18,425 bases of DNA from an uncultured Clostridia bacterium (GTDB taxonomy: Bacteria > Bacillota > Clostridia > HGM11514). Each line of letters begins with the position of its first letter. Position 1 is the first letter of the stretch. Positions 6,834 through 13,774 of this stretch are shown here, in pieces. The notes below the pieces were generated by a model that had not been told where the DNA came from, did no database searches, and saw only the letters and a program-made list of their open reading frames with translations. Both the position numbers and the translations under genes were made by a program. Location: assembly GCA_902478725.1 (NCBI GenBank), contig CABSMD010000025.1:1-18425 (forward strand). Direction: 5' to 3'.

Positions 6834-7874
6834 TTATTCCGATTTATGCATGATGTGGATATCATCCGGGAAGATATTGAGCGAGACATGCTCGCCTTCC
6901 CTCTGTGCGACCGTGCTGTGCACCAGCCATTCAAACGCGTGTCCCTCCAGACGCATCTCGTAGTGCACGCCCTTAAAAACCACCGAGGTGACGGTCGCCT
7001 CGAGCATCCCTTCCCCGGCGGGCACCACCTTGATATCCTCCGGGCGGATGACCACGTCGACCGGCTCGTCTTTGGCAAAGCCCTTGTCCACACATTCAAA
7101 ATCCCGTTCCAGAAAGGTTACGCAAAAATCTTCCCGCATCACCCCATCGACAATATTGCTCTCCCCGATGAAGCGGGCGGAGAAGCGGTTTCTCGGCTCG
7201 TTGTAGATGTCTACCGGCGTACCTATCTGTTGGATGGCGCCGCGGGACATGACCACGATCGTGTCCGACATGGTGAGCGCCTCCTCCTGGTCGTGGGTCA
7301 CATAAATAAAGGTGATTCCCAGGGAACGCTGCAAATTTTTGAGCTCGATCTGCATCCCCTGCCGGAGCTTTAAATCCAGCGCGCCCAGTGGTTCGTCAAA
7401 CAGGAGCACTTCCGGCTCGTTTACAATGGCGCGGGCGATTGCGATCCGCTGCTGCTGCCCGCCGCTTAAGGAATCGGGCATTCGCTTTTCGTAGCCGGAC
7501 AGGTCGACCTGCCGCAGCGCGTCGCCCACCTTCTGGCGGATGACCTCCTCCTTCAGCTTCTTGATCCTGAGTCCGAACGCCACGTTTTCAAAGATGTTCA
7601 TGTGGGTAAACAGCGAGTACTTTTGGAAAACCGTATTGAAGGGGCGTTTGTTGGGTGGCACGTCATTGATCGGCTTTCCCTCAAACAGGATTTCGCCGGA
7701 ATCCGGCTGCTCAAACCCGCCGATCATGCGCAGGGTGGTGGTCTTGCCGCACCCGCTTGGCCCCAGCAGGGTCACAAACTCCCGCCGCCTGATCTGGAGG
7801 TTGAAATCCTCCAGAACACTGGTGTCGCCAAACGATTTGGAGACGTTTTTCAGTTCTATGATACAGTTTTCCAT
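6834..7874 (-). CDS. potA: Spermidine/putrescine ABC transporter ATP-binding protein PotA
   Basis: PotA hydrolyses ATP to drive polyamine import through PotBC. The 346-aa protein has an intact nucleotide-binding domain: Walker A GPSGCGKT (38-45), Q-loop Q84, signature LSGGQ (136-140), Walker B LLFDE (157-161) and H-loop H194. A C-terminal TOBE-type region follows from about residue 235 (GESNIVDGV onward, VVIRPEDIKVV). I chose the ATG at 7874, preceded by GAGGTGGG at good distance; the upstream ATG at 7889 overlaps this site. It is the last gene of the operon, 33 bp after potD, whereas potA is first in many bacteria. The substrate class is assigned from the potBCD neighbours, since CUT1, iron and polyamine ATPases look alike. 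Confidence 0.93.
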   Translation of the reverse strand: MENCIIELKNVSKSFGDTSVLEDFNLQIRRREFVTLLGPSGCGKTTTLRMIGGFEQPDSGEILFEGKPINDVPPNKRPFNTVFQKYSLFTHMNIFENVAFGLRIKKLKEEVIRQKVGDALRQVDLSGYEKRMPDSLSGGQQQRIAIARAIVNEPEVLLFDEPLGALDLKLRQGMQIELKNLQRSLGITFIYVTHDQEEALTMSDTIVVMSRGAIQQIGTPVDIYNEPRNRFSARFIGESNIVDGVMREDFCVTFLERDFECVDKGFAKDEPVDVVIRPEDIKVVPAGEGMLEATVTSVVFKGVHYEMRLEGHAFEWLVHSTVAQREGEHVSLNIFPDDIHIMHKSE

Positions 7875-7907
7875 TTTTGCCCACCTCATGTCTTTTTGTA
7901 GTCCTGG

Positions 7908-8957
7908 TTATTTCGTTGTGGTCGTCACCTCTACCCATGCGTCGTTGTAGAGGCGGAGGGTATCGTCGTCAAGGGAGGTGAAGATTTCGCAGTTTTCCAG
8001 CTCCTCGTCGGACGGATAGGCGAACATCTCACCCTTTTCCTCTTCCTCCATCAGCTTGCGCGCCTCGGTCTGGATGGTGTAGTATTCAATATAGTCCGCG
8101 TTGCGCTTGGCCACGTCGGTGCGGCAGAGGAAATCAATGAACAGCTCGGCTTCCTTTTTATGCTCGCTGTTGGCGGGCACCACGACCGCGTCGAAGAACA
8201 GGTTGCTGCCCTCCTTGGGCACAGCATAGGCCAGGTCGGGGTTCTGTTTGATGGAATACAGCGCGTCGCCCGCGTACACCAGCGCGACGGCGGCCTCTCC
8301 CGCAACCATTTTGTCCTTGATGTCGTCAAAGCCATAGGCCAGCAGAATCTGCTTCTGGTCGATCAGCTTCTGCTTTGCCTCTTCGATTTCAGCGGGATTT
8401 TTGCTGTTGAGCGAGTAGCCGAGCGATTTTAAGGACGCGCCCATCGCGTCGCGTACCGAGTCCATCATCAGAATCTGGCCCTTGTATTTGTCGCCGAACA
8501 GGATATCCCAGCCGATCTCGGTTTCATCCACCATCTTTTTGTTATAAAGGATTCCCAGCGTACCCCACATGTAGGGGACGGAATACTCATTGTTGGGATC
8601 ATAATCCAGGTTTTTGAATTTTTCATCAATGTACTGGTAGTTGGGGATGTTGGAAAAATCGAGCTTGGCAAGCATCCCCTCGTCGATCATTTTTTCGATC
8701 ATGTAGTCCGACGGGAACAGTACGTCATACTTGGTGTTGCTCTTGGACAGCTTGTTGTACATATCCTCATTGGTGCTGAATCTTTCGTAATTCACCTTGA
8801 TTTCGGGGTGCTCGGCCTGGAAATCATCCAGCACCGTCTCGTCGATGTAGTCCTCCCAGTTGTAAATGTTGAGGGTAACACGGTCGTCCCCGCATCCGGT
8901 CAGCAGACAGGACAGGCAGAGCATCGCGGCGATTGCAAGCGCCATTATTTTTTTCAT
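7908..8957 (-). CDS. potD: Spermidine/putrescine-binding lipoprotein PotD
   Basis: PotD captures polyamines outside the membrane and delivers them to PotBC. The 349-aa product starts with a lipoprotein signal peptide (MKKIMALAIAAMLCLSC) and lipobox LLTGC with C22, so it is lipid-anchored. The mature start VTLNIYNWEDYIDETVL matches the PotD/PotF opening, and YDVLFPSDYMIEKM, PYMWGTLGILYN and VPKEGSNLFFDAVVVP are classic family segments. The chosen ATG at 8957 follows AAGGAGTTG with about seven bases of spacing; an in-frame ATG at 9011 would bury the signal peptide. A 122-bp gap with a stem-loop separates it from potC. Spermidine versus putrescine preference cannot be read from the sequence here. 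Confidence 0.95.
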   Translation of the reverse strand: MKKIMALAIAAMLCLSCLLTGCGDDRVTLNIYNWEDYIDETVLDDFQAEHPEIKVNYERFSTNEDMYNKLSKSNTKYDVLFPSDYMIEKMIDEGMLAKLDFSNIPNYQYIDEKFKNLDYDPNNEYSVPYMWGTLGILYNKKMVDETEIGWDILFGDKYKGQILMMDSVRDAMGASLKSLGYSLNSKNPAEIEEAKQKLIDQKQILLAYGFDDIKDKMVAGEAAVALVYAGDALYSIKQNPDLAYAVPKEGSNLFFDAVVVPANSEHKKEAELFIDFLCRTDVAKRNADYIEYYTIQTEARKLMEEEEKGEMFAYPSDEELENCEIFTSLDDDTLRLYNDAWVEVTTTTK

Positions 8958-8992
8958 GTTGGTCAACTCCTTATAAATTATGATGTATGGAG

Positions 8993-9057
8993 GCAACTCG
9001 CTTTTCAACAAAAAAGTATTGCCGGCTCAAAACTTTACTGCAAGAAAAGGGAGTTGC
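8993..9057 (-). other. Intercistronic stem-loop between potC and potD
   Basis: Arms 8993-9006 and 9044-9057 pair over 14 bp with a single mismatch around a 37-nt loop. No T-run follows on the minus strand, so it is not a clean terminator. It lies 36 bp upstream of the potD start, within the only sizeable gap of the operon. Confidence 0.55.
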
Positions 9058-9079
9058 TTTGCGCAAATTGGGATATATG

Positions 9080-9877
9080 TCAATTGTCCACGGACAAATT
9101 GTCGTTCTTTTTTGCCGCCTTGGCCTGGCGGATGTTGATGATAATCAGCAGCACCAGCACCGCTGCGAACATGATCGCGGAGAGCGCGTTGATCTCCGGC
9201 TTGATGCCCCGCTTGGTCATGGTGTAAATCAGAATCGAGAGGTTCTGCACCCCTTGCCCGGTGTTGAAAAAGCTGATCATGAAGTCGTCGATCGACAGCG
9301 TGACCGAAATAAGGAATCCCGTTAAAATCCCTGGCATGATCTCCGGCACGATGATACGGGTATAAGCTGTAAAATAGTTCGCGCCCAAATCCAGCGCCGC
9401 CTCAAAGGTGTTTTTGTTGATCTGGTGGAGCTTGGGCAGCACCGACAAGATCACATACGGCACGCAGAAGGTGACGTGCGAGAGCATCAGGGTAGAAAAT
9501 CCCAGCTGCATCCCGATAAACGAAAACAGCAGCATCAGCGACACGCCGGTGACGATGTCGGAGTTCACCATCGGCAGGTAGGTCGCGCTGATCAGGCTTT
9601 TGCGTACCAGCGGCCGGCTGTTGTGCAGGGCGATGGCGGCCACCGTGCCGATCACGGTGGCGATCAGCGCCGCCAGCAGTGCGACGACCAGGGTGGTGCC
9701 GAGCGCCGAGAGGATCTCACGGTTATGGAACAGGCTCTTGTACCACATCAGCGAAAAACCGTTCCACACGCCGCGCGATTTGGTGCCGTTGAACGAAAAC
9801 ACGATCAGCGTTACGATCGGGGCGTACATGAACAGCAGCACGAGATAGAAATAGAATTTTGTGAAAAAACGCTTCAT
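9080..9877 (-). CDS. potC: Spermidine/putrescine ABC transporter permease PotC
   Basis: PotC is one of two membrane channel subunits of the polyamine importer. The 265-aa protein opens with KFYFYLVLLFMYAPIVTLIVFSFN, typical of PotC, and has six predicted membrane segments. The EAA loop that docks onto the ATPase is present: FEAALDLGANYFTAYTRIIVPEIMPGIL. The segment SIDDFMISFFNTG, common in PotC proteins, follows. The start at 9877 overlaps the potB stop in an ATGA junction (9874-9877), indicating translational coupling and a 1:1 permease pair. The stop is at 9080-9082. Confidence 0.94.
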   Translation of the reverse strand: MKRFFTKFYFYLVLLFMYAPIVTLIVFSFNGTKSRGVWNGFSLMWYKSLFHNREILSALGTTLVVALLAALIATVIGTVAAIALHNSRPLVRKSLISATYLPMVNSDIVTGVSLMLLFSFIGMQLGFSTLMLSHVTFCVPYVILSVLPKLHQINKNTFEAALDLGANYFTAYTRIIVPEIMPGILTGFLISVTLSIDDFMISFFNTGQGVQNLSILIYTMTKRGIKPEINALSAIMFAAVLVLLIIINIRQAKAAKKNDNLSVDN

Positions 9878-10692
9878 AGCAGCCCGCCTCCTTCCTCAAT
9901 ATCGGAGGTGCGGTTGACGAACCACATGCAAATCACGATAATGACCATAACCCCCATCGAGATCGCGGAGCCGAAGTGCCAGTCACTCAAGGCGCCGAAC
10001 TGCTGCTCGATGATGTCGCCGATCATCGGCACGTTTCCGCCGCCGAGCAATTTTGAGATGACAAAGGTGGTCACGCCCGGCACGAAAACCATCGTGATCC
10101 CGGAAATGATTCCCGGCACGCTCAGCGGCAGGGTAATCTTCCAAAACCGTACAAAGGCGTTCGCCCCCAAGTCGGAGGCCGCTTCGAGCATATGCTTCGG
10201 GATTTTGGATACCGAGGTGTAGATCGGGAAGATCATATAGGGCAGCAGGTTATACACCATGCCCAGCACGACCGCCCCCTGGTTATACAAAAACTGCACC
10301 TTCTCAAAGCCGAACTGGGCGAGGAGCTGGTTGATCAGCCCCGTGTTTTCCAGCAGGGTCAGCCACGCGTAGGTGCGCAGCAGGAAGTTCATCCACATCG
10401 GCGCGATGAACAGCACCAGCAGCACCGCCTTGCTTTTGAAGGTGTTTCCGGCCAAAATCATGGCAATGGGGTAGCCCACCAGCAGGCAGATCACGGTTGC
10501 AATCAGCGACAGCCAGAGCGAGCGCACCATGACCACCACGAACATCGGCTCGGCCAGCCTCTGGAAATTCTCCAGCGAGAACCCGCCCCCGTCGGTGAAG
10601 CTGTAATAGATAATCAGCGCCACCGGCACGATGATAAACAACGCCAGCCAGAGGAGGAAGGGGATATACAGGATGATTTTATTTTTCTTCAT
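9874..10692 (-). CDS. potB: Spermidine/putrescine ABC transporter permease PotB
   Basis: PotB pairs with PotC to form the transmembrane pore. The 272-aa protein begins with ILYIPFLLWLALFIIVPVALIIYYSF, typical of PotB, and contains MNFLLRTYAWLTLLENTGLIN, another hallmark, plus six predicted membrane segments. Its EAA loop reads LEAASDLGANAFVRFWKITLPLSVPGI. The start at 10692 lies 30 bp after the regulator stop; the nearest ribosome site AAAGG is about 12 bases upstream, a weak arrangement, so initiation may partly depend on coupling with the regulator gene. It overlaps potC by four bases. Confidence 0.94.
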   Translation of the reverse strand: MKKNKIILYIPFLLWLALFIIVPVALIIYYSFTDGGGFSLENFQRLAEPMFVVVMVRSLWLSLIATVICLLVGYPIAMILAGNTFKSKAVLLVLFIAPMWMNFLLRTYAWLTLLENTGLINQLLAQFGFEKVQFLYNQGAVVLGMVYNLLPYMIFPIYTSVSKIPKHMLEAASDLGANAFVRFWKITLPLSVPGIISGITMVFVPGVTTFVISKLLGGGNVPMIGDIIEQQFGALSDWHFGSAISMGVMVIIVICMWFVNRTSDIEEGGGLL

Positions 10693-10722
10693 GGCTGCAC
10701 CACGCCTTTCTGAAACGATATT

Positions 10723-11262
10723 TTAGAAGGTTGGCGGCGTCGTGATCCACAGGACCCTTGCGGCCAGCTTTCCGCTATTGATGATGCGGTGGGGCAGGGT
10801 GGCCTGATAGTAAAAGCTCTCGCCCCGCCTGACCTTATACTTGACTGTGCCGATACAAAGGGTAACCGCGCCGGAGAGCACATACCCAAACTCCTCGCCC
10901 GCGTGCGGGTCGTCCCACTCGGTCTCGCCTCCGCTGCACAGATCCAAAATGATCGGTTCCATGTCGTTTTTTTGTGAGTCGCTCACCAGCCAGCTGATTT
11001 TATAGCCCTCCGCGAACTCCTTTTCGCACACGTCGTCCTCGTGATACACCACCTTAGGAGCCAAATCCTCGTTGAAAAAATCCTTAAAGTTGGTTCCTAA
11101 GCTGTTTAAGATGTCCTCCAGCGTAGAGAGGGAGGGGGAGGTCTGGTCGGATTCGAGCTGGGAGATAAAGCCCTTGGACAGCTCGCAGCGGTCGGCCAGC
11201 TCCGCCTGGGTCAGATTGTTCTTCAGCCTGAGGTTTCTCAGCTTACTGCCAATCTTAATCAT
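10723..11262 (-). CDS. XRE-cupin transcriptional regulator of the pot operon
   Basis: A 179-aa regulator with an N-terminal XRE helix-turn-helix (about 5-60: LRNLRLKNNLTQAELADRCELSKGFISQLESDQTSPSLSTL) and a C-terminal cupin fold (about 100-175: GGETEWDDPHAGEEFGYVLSGAVTLCIG through LPHRIINSG). This is the architecture of PuuR-type regulators, where the cupin is thought to sense a small ligand. As first gene of the polyamine importer operon it most likely controls its own promoter in response to polyamines; this is inferred from context. The ATG at 11262 has AGAAGG about six bases upstream. An in-frame start at 11334 would add residues without a ribosome site. Histidine and glutamate residues typical of metal-binding cupins are partly present (H-E pair in DPHAGEE). 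Confidence 0.9.
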   Translation of the reverse strand: MIKIGSKLRNLRLKNNLTQAELADRCELSKGFISQLESDQTSPSLSTLEDILNSLGTNFKDFFNEDLAPKVVYHEDDVCEKEFAEGYKISWLVSDSQKNDMEPIILDLCSGGETEWDDPHAGEEFGYVLSGAVTLCIGTVKYKVRRGESFYYQATLPHRIINSGKLAARVLWITTPPTF

Positions 11263-11319
11263 TGTGAACCTTCTTTCTGAGAAATAAGTAACCAAAATAT
11301 TTATTTTTAGCGAACAAAA

Positions 11320-11418
11320 ACAAGCGTTTTGCACCGCTGGACGTGCTTTCTCTCAAAATCCCGTTGCGGCGCGGGATACGCTTGTCTCCATAAATTCCGG
11401 GGTACCACTTAACCGGAA
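11320..11418 (-). other. Structured 5' leader of the pot operon (candidate regulatory RNA)
   Basis: Between the predicted start of transcription (about 11444) and the first gene the leader is about 180 nt. It can form a hairpin (arms 11413-11418 and 11395-11400, 12-nt loop) and then a three-way junction. In the junction, P1 pairs 11378-11385 with 11320-11327 (8 bp). P2 pairs 11372-11377 with 11358-11363 (6 bp) and is directly adjacent to P1 for coaxial stacking. A short GCAC/GTGC stem forms P3. A TTTTTGTT run follows P1. I recognise no known riboswitch class. Confidence 0.45.
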
Positions 11419-11425
11419 CCAAAAG

Positions 11426-11494
11426 TTTTCTATTACTAAACACAAGGACTATTAAAACACAAATGGCCGGGATTGTCAATAGCTTTTTTCTATT
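11426..11494. repeat. Pair of 9-bp direct repeats flanking the pot promoter
   Basis: TTTTCTATT occurs at 11426-11434 and 11486-11494, exactly 60 bp apart, one just downstream of the -10 and one just upstream of the -35. The upstream copy also forms an AATAG-N7-CTATT inverted repeat (11478-11494). These are candidate operators for the XRE-cupin regulator. Confidence 0.45.
11451..11479 (-). promoter_or_regulatory. Promoter of the regulator-potBCDA operon
   Basis: On the minus strand a perfect -35 TTGACA (11474-11479) and a 17-bp spacer precede TTTAAT (11451-11456, five of six bases), a near-consensus housekeeping promoter. Transcription should start near 11444. The upstream flank is A-rich, which may act as an UP element. 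A 9-bp repeat TTTTCTATT (as read on +) flanks the core on both sides. Confidence 0.8.
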
Positions 11495-11514
11495 TTGCGA
11501 CAAAAAAGAAGAAA

Positions 11515-11539
11515 GCCCCGCCGCTTGACGCGGCGGGGC
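11515..11539 (-). terminator. Intrinsic terminator of the ABC exporter-EamA operon
   Basis: A perfect 10-bp GC stem (11515-11524 with 11530-11539) closes a 5-nt loop. On the minus strand it is followed by TTTCTTCTTTTTT. It lies 12 bp past the EamA stop and about 35 bp before the pot promoter, insulating the two operons. Confidence 0.9.
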
Positions 11540-11551
11540 GGGGCAAAGCTG

Positions 11552-11998
11552 TCAGAGAATCATAAAAATCGTACCGGCGGTAATGAGGATTCCGCCGATG
11601 ATGACCTTCGCGGTGACGGTTTCCTTAAGGATGATAAACGCCAGCACGATCGTCAGCACCACGCTGAACTTATCGATCGGCGCGACGCGGGACACGTCGC
11701 CGATCTGGATGGCGTGGTAGTAGCACATCCACGACAGCCCCGTGGCGATCCCCGACAGGATCAGAAACAGCAGGCTCCGTCTGCTGAGCTCCCCAATCCC
11801 GCTCTGCGCACCGGTAGCAAACACGATCCCCCACGCCAGTAGCAGGACAACCACCGTGCGGATGGCGGTCGCCAGGTTGGAGTTGACCCCTTCAATTCCG
11901 ATCTTGGCCAAAATTGAAGTGGCGGCGGCAAACACAGCCGATAAAATGGCAAATAGTATCCACATATGTTCTTTCCCCTTTCCTTCCCCTTGGTTCAT
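11552..11998 (-). CDS. Single-domain EamA (DMT superfamily) transporter
   Basis: A 148-aa membrane protein made of one EamA unit with about five hydrophobic segments: WILFAILSAVFAAATSILAKIG, LATAIRTVVVLLLAWGIVFA, SLLFLILSGIATGLSWMCYYHAI, SVVLTIVLAFIIL and KVIIGGILITAGTIFMIL. Full-size DMT transporters carry two such units, so this half-size form probably works as a dimer. The substrate is unknown; related proteins export metabolites or drugs. I chose the ATG at 11998 because AAGGAGG lies eight bases upstream. The ATG at 11965, with AAGGGG upstream, would give the more usual EamA N-terminus and is a real alternative. The gene starts 30 bp after the ABC exporter and ends at a strong terminator, so it belongs to that operon. 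Confidence 0.85.
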   Translation of the reverse strand: MNQGEGKGKEHMWILFAILSAVFAAATSILAKIGIEGVNSNLATAIRTVVVLLLAWGIVFATGAQSGIGELSRRSLLFLILSGIATGLSWMCYYHAIQIGDVSRVAPIDKFSVVLTIVLAFIILKETVTAKVIIGGILITAGTIFMIL

Positions 11999-12028
11999 AG
12001 GCCTGTCCTCCTTCATGCCCGGATTCTT

Positions 12029-13774
12029 TTATGCGCCTTCCGTCGCTGCGAACTGGCTTTGGTACAGGTTCGCGTAAAAACCTCCCCTGGCCAACAGCGT
12101 TTCATGGGACCCTTGTTCGATGATTTTTCCCTTGTCCATCACCAAAATCGTGTCCGCCTCCCGGATGGTGGACAGCCGGTGCGCCACCACAAAGCTGGTG
12201 CGTCCCTGCATCATCGCCGAAAAAGCGCGCTGGATTTTAAGCTCTGTACGGGTGTCGATGCTGCTGGTCGCCTCGTCTAAAATCAGCATCGGCGGGTCCA
12301 CCAGCATAACGCGGGCGATACACAAAAGCTGCTTCTGCCCCGCCGACAGGTTGCCGCCGTCCTCAGAGATGACGGTGTCATAGCCGTCGGGCAGACGTTC
12401 GATGAAGCTGTGCGCAAAAGCGGCTTTGGCGGCCCCGATCACCTGCTCATCGGTCGCGTCCGGTTTCCCATACTTTATATTATCCCGAATTGTGCCGGAA
12501 AAAACCCATGTTTCCTGCAAAACCATCCCATAATTTTTGCGCAGGCTGTCGCGGGTGATCTGCCGGATGTCGTGCCTGTCTACACAAATTCGTCCGGCGT
12601 CTACATCATAAAACCGCATCAGTAGGTTGATGATCGTGGTTTTGCCGCTTCCAGTCGGCCCGACGATGGCGATCGAGCTGCCTGGCGCGACGGTGAGGTT
12701 CAGATTTTCGATCAAAGGGCGCGGTGGGTTATAGGAGAAGGATACCGCTTCCATGCTGACCTGCCCTTCCGTGTCGGACAGTACCAAAGCGTCCGGTGCG
12801 TCCGGCGTTTCGTTTTGCGTTTCAAGCACCTCAAACGCGCGTCCCGCCGAGGCGATGGCGGTTTGCAGCTGCGTCAGCACGCCGGTGATTTCATTGAACG
12901 GCTTTGCGTACTGGTTGGCATAGGTCAAAAAGGTGGCGATCTGCCCGACGCTCAAAAGGCCGTTGATTGCGCCGATCGCGCCGCCTACCCCGACAAGCGC
13001 GTAGGTGATGTTGTTGATCAGGCGGGTGCTCGGGTTGGTGAGCGAGGAGAAAAACTGCGCCTTTACCCCATAGCCGTACAGGGTCTGGTTGATTTCTTCA
13101 AACGCGGCCTCCGCCTGCTGTTCCGCGCCGAACAGCTTGACGGTTTTCTGGTTGCCGATCATTTCGTTGCTATACCCGCCCAGCTTGCCCTGTGTTGCGG
13201 ACTGTTTTTGGAACATCGTATTGGTGTTTTTTGCCACAAACGAGGCGATCAGGAAGGAAAGCGGGGTGACCAGCACCACCGCCAACGCGATCACCCAGTT
13301 GATCGAGAGCATAAAGCAGAGCGTGCCAACGATTGTTACCACGCCGGTAAACAGCTGTGTCAGGGTTTGCAGCAGGCCGTCGGCGATCAGGTCGACGTCG
13401 TTGACCACCCGGCTGACAAGGTCGCCGTGCGCGTTTTGGTCAATGTAGCGAAGCGGCACGGTGTTGAGCTTGCGAAACAGCGCCTTTCGGATATCCTTCG
13501 CGGTGCTGTATGCAATGATGTTGGTAAACAGCGACAGCAGCCAGCCAAACACCGCGTGAACCGCCAGCAGGGCGGCGAATTGCAGGGAGATATGGAAAAC
13601 GCCCGCAAAATCGACCCTGCCCGGGCCTATGAGACAGTCCACCGCGCGGCCGATCAATACCGGCATCAGCAGGGTGGCTGTGACGCTGACCAGCGCGCAG
13701 AGGATCGCCCCGATGAAAAAGCGGCGGTAGGGCTTGGAGAAAGAAAGAATTTTTAAAATAACGTCTTTTTTCAT
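12029..13774 (-). CDS. Heterodimeric ABC exporter subunit with intact catalytic site
   Basis: A 581-aa half-transporter: a six-helix membrane domain (about 15-310) fused to an ATPase domain (about 335-575). The ATPase has Walker A GPTGSGKT (372-379), signature LSAGQ (476-480, Ala instead of the usual Gly), Walker B LILDE with catalytic E501, and the H-loop histidine H532 (VVAHRLSTI). The partner encoded just upstream lacks the catalytic Glu and His. Together they therefore form the asymmetric type of exporter (as in TM287/288, BmrCD or YheHI) with one hydrolysing and one degenerate ATP site. The start at 13774 overlaps the partner stop in an ATGA junction, supporting equal synthesis. The substrate is unknown; multidrug or lipid export is typical of the family. 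Confidence 0.92.
   Translation of the reverse strand: MKKDVILKILSFSKPYRRFFIGAILCALVSVTATLLMPVLIGRAVDCLIGPGRVDFAGVFHISLQFAALLAVHAVFGWLLSLFTNIIAYSTAKDIRKALFRKLNTVPLRYIDQNAHGDLVSRVVNDVDLIADGLLQTLTQLFTGVVTIVGTLCFMLSINWVIALAVVLVTPLSFLIASFVAKNTNTMFQKQSATQGKLGGYSNEMIGNQKTVKLFGAEQQAEAAFEEINQTLYGYGVKAQFFSSLTNPSTRLINNITYALVGVGGAIGAINGLLSVGQIATFLTYANQYAKPFNEITGVLTQLQTAIASAGRAFEVLETQNETPDAPDALVLSDTEGQVSMEAVSFSYNPPRPLIENLNLTVAPGSSIAIVGPTGSGKTTIINLLMRFYDVDAGRICVDRHDIRQITRDSLRKNYGMVLQETWVFSGTIRDNIKYGKPDATDEQVIGAAKAAFAHSFIERLPDGYDTVISEDGGNLSAGQKQLLCIARVMLVDPPMLILDEATSSIDTRTELKIQRAFSAMMQGRTSFVVAHRLSTIREADTILVMDKGKIIEQGSHETLLARGGFYANLYQSQFAATEGA

Noticed and set aside
11395..11418. T-box-like GTGGTACC motif in the pot leader
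   Set aside because: The motif sits in the loop of a small hairpin near the transcript start. There is no stem I with a specifier loop upstream and no aminoacyl-tRNA or amino-acid gene follows.
11320..11444. ykkC-type guanidine riboswitch upstream of a transporter operon
   Set aside because: The hallmark ACACGG-like and GGUCCGAG-like conserved segments and the ACGR loops of the mini class are absent.
12815..13756. Long plus-strand open frame of 313 codons opposite the ABC exporter
   Set aside because: It is a shadow of the GC-rich ABC gene, with His/Gln/Arg-rich composition and no recognisable domain.
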